Made by a program: the position numbers and the translations under genes. Below are positions 42,770 to 54,411 of a DNA stretch of 64,000 nucleotides, in pieces; position 1 is the first letter of the stretch; each line of letters opens with the position of its first letter. The stretch spans positions 69,329,571 through 69,393,570 of the forward strand of contig OX371225.1 in assembly GCA_947310385.1 (NCBI GenBank). Reading direction: 5' to 3'. The stretch comes from Nephrotoma appendiculata. Taxonomy: Eukaryota; Arthropoda; Insecta; Diptera; Tipulidae. The notes below the pieces were generated by a model, which saw nothing but the letters and a program-made list of their open reading frames with translations, had not been told where the DNA came from and made no database searches.

Positions 42770-43565
42770 ATCGCGGTCCAATGTCATCATGCATGTGCCA
42801 CCCAGCACAATATTATCTGGGTATGGATTCTGTTGCCTTTTCAAATTCAATTCAAATTGAATTTTGTATACGTATACAATGTATAATATACACTTTTAAT
42901 ATTGTGTGCTGTCATTTTATATCGATGTGTGTGTGTCAAATCCACATGAAATTTCGCCAAAATGTTGACCCGATTTTATAAATGATACTATCGGTAGAGA
43001 AACAATACATTTCCTCTGCTCGTCAGCAAAGGAAACAATGACAGATGATAAGAAAATAGTTTCGATTCCAATTTTTGTTTTGTGAATTTTGAATTTATAT
43101 TTAGATAAAACTTAAATAAAATAAATATTATTATTGTTTTTATTAAATTTAATATTCCCTAGTTTAATTGTATATTTATCTATATTTGTATGTGTTATTT
43201 TTGGAAATAATATTGAGAAGCAAAAGTTTAATAAATTATAAAGTGGATAAACTGTGGAAATATGAATGATCATGAAATTACTTTTAGATTTATTTACTAG
43301 GAACTAGATTAAATTATTTAGGAAATTAACACAACACTTTATTAATTTAAATAGTATGGTGAAATTTAATAAATTCACAAACTATCCACCTTGCATATAA
43401 TTTTGTGTTATTAAATGACGTCAAAAACACAAAACAAAAAAAAACACGTATACTAATATGCACACCACTACAATGACGTTTCGGTAAAATTCAAGTTGAA
43501 TTGTAAAAAGGCAACAGAATCCATGTCCTGGGGTAATATACTCTCGAGAAGAAATGATGCACCCA
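42770..43565. repeat. Inverted repeat pair, possible MITE
   Basis: ATGGATTCTGTTGCCTTTT at 42823-42841 is exactly inverted at 43506-43524. Weaker pairing continues outward (ACCCAGC at 42790 and GCTGGGT complement near 43563) and inward (CAAATTCAA). About 0.8 kb in total with AT-rich interior. No target duplication is clear. Confidence 0.6.
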
Positions 43566-43699
43566 GCTACTTATTTGACTTGGTCACTCAATCACTCGAA
43601 ATAACGTAACAGATACAAGAATTTATAAGACGAAACAAAACGCCATTCTAGATCGTCTTCTCCATACACATTGCCCTATTTGCGCAAAAAGCCATCGAC

Positions 43700-45690
43700 C
43701 AAGGACACAAAATTTCAAAATTTAGAAATTTCCTTATTTCTAAATTTCTAAATTTATTTTCAAACAAGGGCGCCTTATTCTTTTGGGACCGGCACCAAAA
43801 GCGGGCGTGGTCCATAGAAGATGACTTGAACCTGTAAGACCTCTACAATGAGTACGTCTTCAATAAATAATTATGTGTACCGTAATTCGCATAGTAATGG
43901 TTCCGTCAGGTAAATTTCGAAATTAAGAAATTTTGAGATTTCGTAATTTAGAAATTTTGAAATTTAGAAATTTTAAAATTTTGAAATTTTAAAATCAGAT
44001 ATTTTTAATGTCTGAAATTAAGAAATTTAGAAATTAAAAAATTTAGAAATTAAGAAAAACATAGAAAATTCTAAATTTCCTATCTAAATTTAAAAATTTC
44101 TAAATTTCTATTTCGAAATAAAAAATTTTGAAATTATGAAACTCTGGAGATTTGAAATTTTGAAATTATGAAATTAATAAAGGCAGAGATTTAGAAATTA
44201 AGAAATTTAAAACTTAAGAAAGTTAGAAATTTAGAAATTTAGAAAATTAGAAATATAGAAATTTAAAAATGTAGAAATTTAGAAATATAAAAATTTAGAA
44301 ATTTAAAAATTTCGAAATTAAGAATTGAGAGAATTAGAAATTTAGAAATTTTGAAAATTAGAAATTTAGAAATTTGGTAGTTTTAAAATTTTAAAATTCC
44401 GGAATTTTGAAATTTTGAAATTCTGAAATTCAGAAATTTAGAAATTTAGAAAATTAAAAATTAAGAAATCAAGAGATTTAGAAATTTAAAAATTTTAAAA
44501 TTTAGAAATTTAAAAAATTAACAATTTTGAAATTTAGAAGTTTATATTATATCTAATTACATATTTGTAATTAATAAAGTTGATAATTTAAAAAAAATTT
44601 AAAAATTTAGAAATTAAAAAATTTACTAATTTACAAATTTAGAAATTTAGTACTTTAGAAATTTAGAAATATAGAAAATTAGAAATTTTGAAATTTTTAA
44701 ATTAAGATATTTAGAAATTTAAAAATATGGAAATTAAGAAATTAAGAAATTTCGAAATTTTGAAATTTTGATATTTAGAAATTTAGAAATTTTGAAATCT
44801 AGAAATTACGAAAATTAGGAATTCAGAAATTAAGAAATTTAGAAATTTAAAATTATGGAAATTTCGAAATTTCGAAATTTTAAAATTTAGAAATTTAGAA
44901 ATTTGGTAGTTTTGAAATTTACAAATTTCGAAATCTAGAAATTTAAAAATTATGAAATTTAAAAATTTAGAAATTTTAAAATTTTGAAATTTAGGTATTA
45001 ATAAATTTAGAAATTTAGAAATTTTCAAATTTAGAAATTTAGAAATTTAGAAATTTAGAAATTTAGAAATTTAGAAATTTAGAAATTTAGAAATTTAGAA
45101 ATTTAGTAATTTAGAAATTTAGAAATTTAAAAATTTACAAATTTAGTAATTTAGAAATTTAGAAAATTAGAAGATTTGAAATTTAGAATTTTAGAAATTT
45201 AAAAATTTGAAATTTAGAAATTAAGAATTTTTCGAAATTTAGAAAAATGGAAATTTTGAAATTTAGAAATTTGAAATTTTGAAATATTGAAGAAATTTAA
45301 AAGATTAAAAAATTTTAAATTTAGAAGTTTATAAATTTAGAAATAAAGGAATTAAGAAATTTACAAATTAAGAAATTTAGAAATTTAGAAATTTAGAAAT
45401 TTAGAAATATAGAAATTTAAAAATTTTGAAATTTGGAAATTAATAAATTTAAAAATATGGAAATTAAGAAATTAAGAAATTTGAAATATTGAAATTTAGA
45501 AATAAAGAAATTTTAAAGTTTAGAAATTTAAAAGATTAAAACTTTGAAACTTAGAAATTTTCAAATTTTGAAAATTAGAAATTTAGAAGTTTAGAAATTT
45601 AGAAAATCAGAAATTTACAATTTTTCAAATTTAGGAATCTAGAAGTTTACAAATTTAGAAATTAGAAATATATTTAGAAATTAGAAATAC
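43700..45690. repeat. Two-kilobase array of an 8-bp repeat (GAAATTTA)
   Basis: Nearly pure runs of GAAATTTA occur at 45003-45110 and 45370-45410; elsewhere the unit varies to GAAATTTT, GAAATTAA, AAAATTTA and GAAATATA, but the 8-bp step holds through about 2 kb. The unit is close to palindromic. An 81-codon minus-strand frame with ISKFLNF repeats (44783-45028) is only a readout of the array. Confidence 0.96.
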
Positions 45691-46925
45691 TATATATTAT
45701 GTATTCATGTATCATCAGTATAATCATTTTTAATAGCCCTATATCTCATATAAAAACAAAGGGATTTAAAACTCACTAATCTAAATCAACTAAATTGATT
45801 TTATGTAAAAAAAAAAATTAGACTTACTATTGACCTAACGATACAAATTGATTGGTCCAGTGAGCAAAGTATGACGGTTTATTTATAGTGTGATGATTGG
45901 TGTCCAAAGGATATTTCACATTAAAAGGGATAGTAAAGTCTGTTAGTCGTTACTAAATCTGTCGAGTTGCAAACTGTACAGTGTGAATACCTATAAACCA
46001 AAATTCATTTAATTTGAAAATAGGTTAATTTTCATTCAATCTTACCTAATAAAATCGTAATTTGTTCTGTGAAAGGTGTGGGTGTGGGTATCATCATGTG
46101 GTATACATGGGTGGTTCATAATAAATCAAATCCAATAATCAACGACTGAGTGGAAAATTAAATAATAACAAGAATAAATTTTGAACGACAATTAAAATAT
46201 TTTATATTATGAATACATATGAAAAAAAAAATCGGCAAACAATTTAAATTTATTTTCAAATAACTTGAAGCTTTTTATGCCAAGCAAAAAAAAATGCTTA
46301 CCACGGAACGCTTATTTTTTGTAACAAAAATTTTATTTAAATTCTATTGTTAGTCGTAATCATTACGGGATTCGGATTTTGGATAATTTTTTGTCGATTC
46401 CAATTAAAATGAGAACGGCACATTCATTTTTAAAATATACATAAAAAAAGTTTCATGAGCTTTTTTATTTCCTCTTTTTCTGGTTAGTATTGTTTTGGAA
46501 TCCTTGTACATACTTTATATTTTTATGTTGTACGAGTGTTAATTGGATACTTTTCCTTTTGATTACTGTTTCAAATAAAAAAAATTAAATTGTTTCAAAT
46601 ACTTAGCGTTATAGGATTCCCATTTGACTGTGTTTATGGTAGGAAATTAAATTTTATGAATATTCTTCTGGAGGGCAAAAGCTGAACTGGTGTTGTAGGT
46701 AATAATAATGGTTCACGCCAAACAGCAGTGCCACAATAAAAACAAAAGCTCTCACATTCAAATAAACATAAATTAAAATTTTGTTTTATTTTGATTGTTG
46801 TTGTTGTTGTTCTGGTTAATAACATTTTAGAATGATAAAAAATAAATTTATGATTATGTTGGAAAACTCGCGTAGGGTATTTTATGGCTTATGATTAAAA
46901 TAATGTTTAGATTGTTGTTATAAAT
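45691..46925. other. No gene; short TTG microsatellite
   Basis: AT-rich. TTG repeats at about 46794-46812. No recognised coding. Confidence 0.6.
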
Positions 46926-47062
46926 GTGAATGTACAACCTTTTGAAACACTGTTGTTCAATTTAGCGCTGGAGTACGTACTCGTAGTACGGAAAAGCAAC
47001 ATTGAAACGTCACACTGCATATTTAATAAATCAGGCAAAAATTTTGTTAATGCAGATGATAT
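46926..47062 (+). pseudogene. Non-LTR RT fragment around the catalytic box
   Basis: ETLLFNLALEYVLVVRKSNI..SHCIFNKSGKNFVNADDIMV resembles the LLFNLALE-V...YADDI block of insect RTs of the RTE/I-like type (the same broad group as the fragment at 21195-21488). The catalytic box is NADD instead of YADD/FADD. About 45 codons remain. Confidence 0.6.
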
Positions 47063-47137
47063 TATGGTTCGTAAGAATACTTTGTTTGAAAGTGGACAAT
47101 ATATTTTATCGGCGGCCCTAAGCTTGTTAACTTGTCA

Positions 47138-48190
47138 TCAACGTTTATGATGCAAAAGCAATAAGACGTTCAGATCCATTTGGAAACGGTGTGAGATTAC
47201 GGCACCAACGCCATACTTGGATGCATCTGTAACAAGAATGATTAGACGATCCTCACTGTAGTGCGGACTAATCTGGATGCTTTTAGTAACTGTGGCTTCA
47301 GAGCTGGAAAAGCGGTTTCTTGTCGATTGGTCCAAACAAACTTCACATCTTTGTAGCAAAGGTCATTAAGTGAGGCGGCAATTGTAGCAAAATTATTAAT
47401 GAATTTACTGTATAGTAATTGATTTTGCCAATGAATGCCTCCACTTGTTTGACATCAATAGGACGCGGCATGTTCTTCAATGGCTCCAACCGCTTTTCTG
47501 ATGGGGTTATACCTTGTTGATTGATGATGTAACATACGTATTCTATGTTTTCTGTCCGAATGTGCATTTGTTGATTTTGTAGCAGTCCCTACCTGTCGGG
47601 CCGACTCAACAGTTCTTTAAGATTTCGAAGATGTTCTTCATTGCTTGCACCGATGACGATTACGTCGTTGAGATATAATGCACACATTGGTATGCCGGCT
47701 GTAATTTCTTCCATCAAACGTTGAAAAATTCCAGGAGCACTGGCGATGCCGAAAGGTAATAACGTTGGTATTGAAAAAGCCCAGAGGGTGTAATAACTAC
47801 TCTTAACTGCTTAGACTCCTCTTAGAGCTCAATCTGAAGACAGGCGTCGCTTAGATCGATTTAAATGAAGAATTGCACTCCTTGGAGCTTGTGAAATAAT
47901 TTTTCTATCCGCGGAATTGGATATTGATCGATTTCGATTTGTAGGTTCACTTTAAAATCTCCACGGGACGGCCTATTGACTGAAATTAATTGATTTAAGG
48001 ATGCCGATAGACACTAGTCTCTGAATCTCCTGATCCACATCCTTCTCTAAAGCAAATGGCACTTTGTAAGGCTTGAAAAATTTCGGGCGAGCGTCAGGTT
48101 TTATTGTAATTTCCGCCTGGAAGAAATTGCATAATCCGAGAGATAGGCGAAAACAGATATGGCTAATCCGCACAAATCTTTGAAGCACAT
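47138..48190 (-). pseudogene. Ty3/Gypsy RT and RNase H start, misplaced fragment
   Basis: Minus strand: 48110-48000 has ITIKPDARPKFFKPYKVPFA and IQRLVSIGILK (start of RT). 48000-47570 is RT palm in broken frames (a YLNDVIVIGA-like catalytic region near 47650). 47567-47343 has NIEYVCYIINQQGITPSEKR and VEAFIGKINYY. 47359-47138 has ILVTDASKYGVGAVISHRF, the first part of RNase H. It ends there. The matching continuation of RNase H lies on the other side, at 49080-48990. Confidence 0.85.
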
Positions 48191-48250
48191 TCGACTAGGT
48201 GTTGCTGAGACGTATTCATTACAGAACATATACTGGCTATAGATTACAGA

Positions 48251-49100
48251 TTACAGATGTGAAGCTACTGTTTCTGCTGTCATGTTAGGAATCGGAATAG
48301 CTTCTGGCCACCTTGAGTACCTGTCAATGATGGTTAAGCAGTAATAATTCTCACCGGACGGAGGTAGGGGGCCAATTAAATCAATATTGATGTGTTCGGA
48401 TCGATGGTTGGGAGGTATGGTTGTTAAAACCTTTGAACGATTATGTTTAACAACTTTTGAACGTTGACATGATATACAATTCTTGGCGAACTGCTGGCAA
48501 TCCTTTCTCATACCCTTCCAAACAAATCTTTCTTGAACCAAACGCTGGGTACCTTTGACACCTGGATGCGACAAGTTGTGAAGATTCTCGATGATAGGTT
48601 TCCTAAATCTGGCTGTGATGTATGGACGTACACGATTATTAGTGATGTCACAGTACAACTGCTGACTGGTTCCCGGAATGATTAACTTTTTAAGCACCAT
48701 TGTTAATTTTCGGATAGTCAATAATTCACTTAACTCATGGGAAGCTTGCTGCTCCGTTGCTATCTCTTTATAATCGATTACAGAAGAGCTCTCTAATGAA
48801 GTAATGCGGGATAAAAAATCGGCTGATACATTTGATGAACCGGAAATGTGACGAATATCGGTAGATAATTGCGAAATATAATCCAAATATCGGATTTGCC
48901 TCGGTGACGCTTTGTCTAATTTTTGCTTAAAAGCGAACTCCAACGGTTTGTGATCAATATAAATACAGCATCGCCTGGCTTCTATCATATACCTAAAATG
49001 TATCACCCCTAGATATATCGCCAAGAGTTCACGATCATAAGTACTATACCCGCACAATGTGCATTGATGATTTATTCTGAATGCTGACGGCCATAAGACA
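48251..49100 (-). pseudogene. Ty3/Gypsy RNase H end and integrase fragment
   Basis: Minus strand, one long frame: YSTYDRELLAIYLGVIHFRY, YIDHKPLEFAFKQ and RHISGSSNVSADFLSRI (RNase H, C-terminal half), then a zinc-binding integrase part (HNLSHPGVKGTQRLV with C-x-x-C in NCISCQRSK), then HINIDLIGPLPPSGENYYCLTIIDRYSRWPEAIP (integrase catalytic Asp blocks). Cut at 48251 before the final Glu. It joins the next element near 49060-49126. Confidence 0.92.
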
Positions 49101-49652
49101 ACCCGAGTACGCGTCAATAATTGCAATATAATTACGACCTGTGTACTCGAAAATGTCCATTGCCACTATATGAAATGGATATTTGAGACTTTCCTCCTGA
49201 ACCAGTGGTTCTTTTTGAATATTTCTTTTGAATTTCTCACACACGCTGCATGAAGTCACCAATTCTTTGATTTGTGTATTCATTCCTGGCCAATAATATA
49301 ACATTCTTGCGCGTGCAAGCGTTTTTTCTATTCCGAGATGAGGCAAATGTAACCACATTGCTATTTTACATTGCATCTCTGATGGAATGACTAATCTATG
49401 ATTCAAGAACAGCAATCCCTTCTCAAAGTGCAATTCCGATTTTAGTTTATAAAAATGCTTACCCATGTCATCAAGTTGATGAAAACCTGGCCAACCAGTT
49501 TGAACATAGCCACTAATTCTTATATATTCTTTATCATTATCAATCGTTTTCTTATAAAATTTATTAGATTTTGTTACCGAGTGAATTATTCCAGAAAGTC
49601 CTTCTATTTCTGATAGCACGCTTGGCCAGTGTTTCCAAGGGCTTATGAGCAC
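49044..49652 (-). pseudogene. Integrase of the minus-strand Ty3/Gypsy element, truncated
   Basis: HLPHLGIEKTLARARMLYYWPG and CSVCEKFKRN make up the H-H-C-C zinc domain; FHIVAMDIFEYTGRNYIAII and DAYSGCLMA hold the first catalytic Asp. The protein is cut after this, so the second Asp and the Glu are absent. The last codons run into the neighbouring fragment. Confidence 0.9.
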
Positions 49653-49654
49653 TT

Positions 49655-50700
49655 TTTATAGTAAACTCCCGTCCGTATAAAAAGAAATGAAACCTTTGAC
49701 ACGCAAAAACAATGGCTAAAAGTTCCTTCTTTATTTGTGCTCACTTTTGTTCACTTTTACTGAGGGTTCGAGAAGCAAACGCCACAGGATGGCCGCTTTG
49801 TACGAGTACACAACCCAATCCATCCTTTGATGCATCATCTGTACGATTACAGACATCATTGGATTATAAATGGTCAGTACTTGTTCCGATATTACGATGT
49901 TAAGTAAATTCTGAAACTCCATGTCATGTTTTTCTGTCCAGATAAAATCTACATCATTTCGAGTCAAATTATGCAAGACTGTCGATTGCTTTGACAAATT
50001 CGGAATAAATCTTAGTACTTGAAAAGACCCAAAAATCTTAGAACGTCCGATTTATTTTCTGGTTTTTTCATTTTCACAATTGCATCCTTGTATTTCGAAT
50101 CTGCTTTAATTTTTCCTTCTGATATAATATTTCCCATGAACTTTACTTCTCGTTGTCGATATTGAATTTTATCCGAGTTAAATTTAATGTTATTTATCAG
50201 AGCTCTATCCATCACCAGACTCATGATTCGGTCATGTTCCTCTTCACTTTCCGCACACACAGCTACATCAACAAAATATATAACGACTCCTTGCAAATCA
50301 CCAAAAATTTTAATCATCTCCCGCTGAAACATTTCTGGTGCACAATTCAGGCCAAAAGGCACACGATTAAATTTAAATCTCCCAAAAGGAGTCATAAATT
50401 CCATGTGCCAGAAACCACTGCTCAAATCAAGAACCGAGAAAATCCGTTTCCTTGCTAAACCAGAAGTTAAGTCATCTACCGTTGGAATTAAAAAATGTTC
50501 ACGTTTGATACATTCATTGAGTGGCTTTGGATCTGGGCAAATTCGAAGTTTTCCGTTAGGCTTTTCTACTATCTGCAAATTATTGACCCAATCAGTTGGG
50601 TAATCAACAGGTGAAATGATCTCATCCGATACCATCTTATCAAGTTCCAATTTTAGTTTGTCCATCAATGAGTTCGTTATCCGTTTCTTATAATGAAGGA
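49655..50700 (-). pseudogene. Reverse transcriptase and RNase H of the minus-strand Ty3/Gypsy element
   Basis: 50668-50012: VDYPTDWVNNLQIVEKPNGKLRICPDP, IFSVLDLSSGFWHM (first catalytic Asp kept), FGRFKFNRVPFGLNCAPEMF, then VIYFVDVAVCAESEEEHDRI where Y-F/V-D-D is expected: one of the two catalytic Asp is Val, so the enzyme is dead. After a frame change, 49997-49731 carries NDVDFIWTEKHDMEFQNLL and a damaged RNase H start. Confidence 0.92.
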
Positions 50701-50773
50701 TTGGCTTCGAATTTTCCTTTAATTTAATTGAAAATGTTCCAGGGAATTTACCTAGTTCCTGAAAAACATCCCT

Positions 50774-51121
50774 TTATCTATCCATGAATGTTTCCTTTGA
50801 TGTCATGCACACAATACCACTCACATCCAAACGTTTTACTAATCCAAAACTTTCACAAGTTTCCAACCCCAGCACCGGTTCACAATTGTCATTGACAACG
50901 ACAAATTCAGCTGAACGCTCCTTTTTCAAATTCAAATCCGAGCATTTAAGTTGAGTAGTTCCAAAAATTTCAACTTTATTATTATTATTATAATCAAAAA
51001 CATTAAAATCGTCATGCTCATTATATAAATTTATTTTTAATTTTTTAATTAAATTCAATGGAATGCAATTTATCTCCGCTCCAGTATCCAGTTTAAATGT
51101 TACTACTTCATTGCCTATCAT
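50774..51121 (-). pseudogene. Protease of the minus-strand Ty3/Gypsy element
   Basis: VTFKLDTGAEINCIPLNLIKKL is the retropepsin active site (D-T-G) with a following PVLGLETCESFGLVKR block (the I/L-LG motif). 116 codons, open. Cleaves the polyprotein in intact relatives. Confidence 0.92.
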
Positions 51122-52069
51122 GAATTCTTTTTTCCACCGCTTGTGTTTAGACCACTCAAATATTTATATTTATTACATATTACCTCGCATATCACACCAA
51201 ACGAGTTCAGCGACATTTTCCTTCCGCAGTTGTTATTATTAATATTTATTTCCGACACTTGTTTTGATTCCGATAATTGTTTTTTTGATTTACGGCACAT
51301 TCTCTGGAAATGACCTTTTTTCTCGCATGAACGGCAGATAATATACTTTGCTTTGCATTCTTCTATATGACCAAATTTCTATTGGTCCCCACAGTTGAAG
51401 CACAAACGGTTTATTCCCCCAACTGGTGGTGATTGATCACTTGCTTTAACTATGTTTATCGTTGATTTTTTTGAATCCAGGATTCCTTTGTTTATATTCG
51501 CCGCTTCATATGTTTTACATATGCCAATGACCCGTTCCAACTTATCATCACGCCCGTCCAATAATTTCAATTGAAATTTTTTTTTCGAAAACCCCAACAA
51601 TGATTTGATCTCGCAACATACGATTTTCAAACGATTCCCCGCATTTGCAATTGAAATCACAGTGACGTACCTGTGTTCGTAACTCCGTTTCAAATTCCAT
51701 GAATGTTTGTCTTTCCTTCTGCAGAATTTTGTTGAATTTATAAGTTTCCATAGCTATGTTTCGTTGCGGCAAACAATGTTGGTCAAATTTTTCAAAGACT
51801 TCATTTAATTTCAGTTGTACAACTACATCACCGGTTGTAACCGTACAAAGCAACGAATTCTGTGTTCCGTCATTTGGAAACAATGTGTTGTATATATTGG
51901 CACCGTTTGTCCCGATTAACCAAATAAAATTCGTAATTTTTATTGGTTCTTCTTTATCCGATTTACCACTGGCGATCATATACACCATGAAATTCCTTTT
52001 CCAATTTGGCCAGTCATTTGCTAGGTTAGAACAATCCAGCTCCGTTAATGCACGCTCATTTGATGCCAT
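51118..52069 (-). pseudogene. Gag of the minus-strand Ty3/Gypsy element
   Basis: 52069-51548 is an open 173-codon piece starting MASNERALTEL, with WPNWKRNFMVYMIASG and QRQTFMEFETELRTQVRHCDF-like text, typical of mag/Gypsy capsid. A frameshift near 51600 leads to 51693-51379, ending RLCFNCGDQ (first knuckle), and 51300 onward has CRSCEKKGHFQRMC-like sequence and MCRKSKKQ (second knuckle). At least two shifts. Confidence 0.9.
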
Positions 52070-52162
52070 TTTAGAAAATCCGAGAAATAATATTACTAAT
52101 CGACGATCCCATGATGAAACTTTTAGTTTTTAATTTAACTTGTATGCTTATTTTAATCTGTT

Positions 52163-52450
52163 CACATCTGACACCATGTAATAAGCTCAGCTTATTATAA
52201 ATAAAAGAAATAACACAATACTGTTAATCGTTACAAACAATAGTTTTTTTTATTCTTCGTCTTCTCTGTATCAAGTATATTGCTCCACTGAACTATCTAC
52301 CAAAGAGAAGTATAATATTCAATGACATATTAAAAGGTATAAAAGTAAGGTCTAATTCACATCCGCATGTAAAGACTCGTTCACACTCTTTACACTTTGC
52401 ACCTAAACGTCACTCAACCGATGAAAACGAATTCATGGCATATGTGTTTA
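52163..52450 (-). mobile_element. 5' LTR and primer-binding site of the minus-strand Gypsy element
   Basis: On the minus strand, TGGTGTCAGATGTG (52176-52163) directly follows a sequence ending TTATTACA, as a primer-binding site follows an LTR. The LTR therefore starts (plus strand) at 52177 with TGTAATAAGC. Its outer end is not determined because no second LTR exists here; about 270 bp is a guess. Confidence 0.6.
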
Positions 52451-53562
52451 GTATCTAATTGGGGCTATGTTGAAGGCGAGAGAATTGATGTAGACGTTTG
52501 AATAAAATTATTTCCAAAAAAACGAAAATTCTCGTTACGTTTAGATATGATTGTGTGCCTTTTTGACTTAAATCATCGCTTATAGCTATAAGATGTATTT
52601 ATGAAAATTAGTAGAACATGTTTAGGGTAGGATCAAAATAATATTTAAATGTTTTTGCCAGATAAACTTCTATATAGAAATGCTGATCGTACTCTGTACT
52701 CGTAATCCTCCGGGTTTCGTTTCGAAATTATGATTTCCAATTGAGCAAATTGGATTGATAATCGCTAGTATTTCCTATTTCATATACATATTGGTTTGAT
52801 TAAATAAAAAATAAATTTGTTGGATCCGGTACGCCTGAAGTTCAGCTTTTCACCATAATAGCAAAAAATAATTCTAGCGCACACAAAGCAAACAAAAAAA
52901 AAATGCTAATAGTAATAATGACGAACATCAAGCAAATTCCCATAAGCAAACCAATTTATTTTTTTGTGTGCTACCAAAAATATTTTTTTAGCTAGGTCTC
53001 CTGGATATATATGTTGTATATTATCCATATATATGAGGTTGTGTATTATATGTACGATTTGGATGAATATCTAAACATGTATACAATATAATAGAGTCAT
53101 ATGTGTTCAGATGTGATGGGTGAGTGGGATTGTTCTTCGATATACTACTATATAAACATTTGCCCAAAAGTAGCAAAAAATCAACAACAATAAGGAAAAA
53201 AAAAAACTTTTCATATTTTCTTTTAAAATCAAATTTGGAAGAAATATTTTTTTGTTGTTTGGCTTGAATAAATATTTATTTTTATGTCTATTTTATTTAA
53301 ATATACAAAAAAAATTATCATAACAGTAATAATAAAATTCATTTTAATTTAAAATATATTAAGACGATTGGGATCGCTTATGGGGCTTATGCTAAATATA
53401 TTGTAATACTGTTTATGGGAATCATCAGCTTTGAAACATATTCAATGGACTGGTACGTTATCCTGTAAGTATTTCAGGATAAATAATTAAGCATATTGCT
53501 ATATGTTTCCGCACGCCACTGGTAAAATTCCATTAACAACTAAATTTCCGTTCAAAAACACG
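52450..53562. other. No gene seen
   Basis: AT-rich spacer without conserved frames, ending at the target duplication of the foldback element. Confidence 0.6.
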
Positions 53563-53699
53563 CCGTTCAATATGACCCTAATGCTGCACCAGCACTTGTA
53601 GCACAATCCAATGAAAATGGTATTGAAATTTATTACAAATTAATTAGAAATTTGTTACACAGTTAGAAAATGTTTTACAGGTACCGTTATCCTGCAATT

Positions 53700-54330
53700 C
53701 GTGTGTGGGCTGGCGTTAGACAAAGCTACACCACACTTTTCGTATATTTGTTAATATTTATTGTATCGTACTGAGGGTGGTACTGGAATTTTTTACAAAC
53801 TTATCGGCATAGTTCAACCCCAAAAAAACTACCCCTAAGGGGTGCAATTCTTCAAAAATCATATTTTTCTTTACAACATTCTTATCGCATTTCTGTTAAT
53901 ATATATTGTATCGTACTGGGGGTGGTACTGAAATTTTTTATAAATTAATTACAACATATTGGCATAGTAACCCCCAAAAAACTTCCCCTAAGGGTGAAAT
54001 TCTTTTAAAACCTAATTTTTGATTAAACCATGCTGTTGTCATTTCAGCTAATATTTCTTGTATCGTACTGGGGGTGATACTGTAATTTTTAACAAACTAA
54101 CTACAACATATTAGCATAGCTCAACCCCCAAAACACTCCCCCTAAGGGATGCAATTTTTAAAAACCTTATTTTTCGTCACACCACGCCTTTTGCATTTCT
54201 GTGAATTTTTGTTGTATAGTGCTGGAATTTTTATACAAATTAATTACAATAAAATGGCATAATTAAACCCCTAGAAAACTACCCCAAATGGGAGCAACCG
54301 TTTAAAATCATTGTATCGTACTGCACACTG
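53700..54330. repeat. Tandem repeats of about 150 bp in the left arm
   Basis: TGTATCGTACTGGGGGTG-type starts at 53762, 53907, 54059 and 54213 (steps of 145-154 bp) with a shorter last unit at 54312. Each unit contains ATTAATTACAACATATTGGC, AGTTCAACCCCCAAAAAACT and CCCCTAAGGG. The same units occur inverted in the right arm at 58720-59290. GC-poor, no coding. Confidence 0.88.
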
Positions 54331-54411
54331 GTTTATATAAGAAGTTTTTAATAAATAAATTACAATATATTGGAATAGTTCAATTGCCAACAACTGCCCC
54401 TAAAAGTGAAG

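Larger units (their letters stand above)
49044..52200 (-). mobile_element. Ty3/Gypsy element (minus strand), 5' part to integrase
   Basis: Reads right to left: LTR from 52177, primer-binding site 52163-52176, gag, protease, RT, RNase H, integrase, cut at about 49100, where it abuts another Gypsy fragment. No 3' LTR. The domain set, with CCHC gag and DTGAEIN protease, resembles the mag-like lineage; the exact clade was not tested. Confidence 0.9.

Noticed and set aside
44783..45028. Repetitive ISKFLNF protein
   Set aside because: Direct translation of the 8-bp satellite.
46634..46825. Minus-strand frame with poly-Thr
   Set aside because: The Thr run is the TTG microsatellite; no similarity to a domain.
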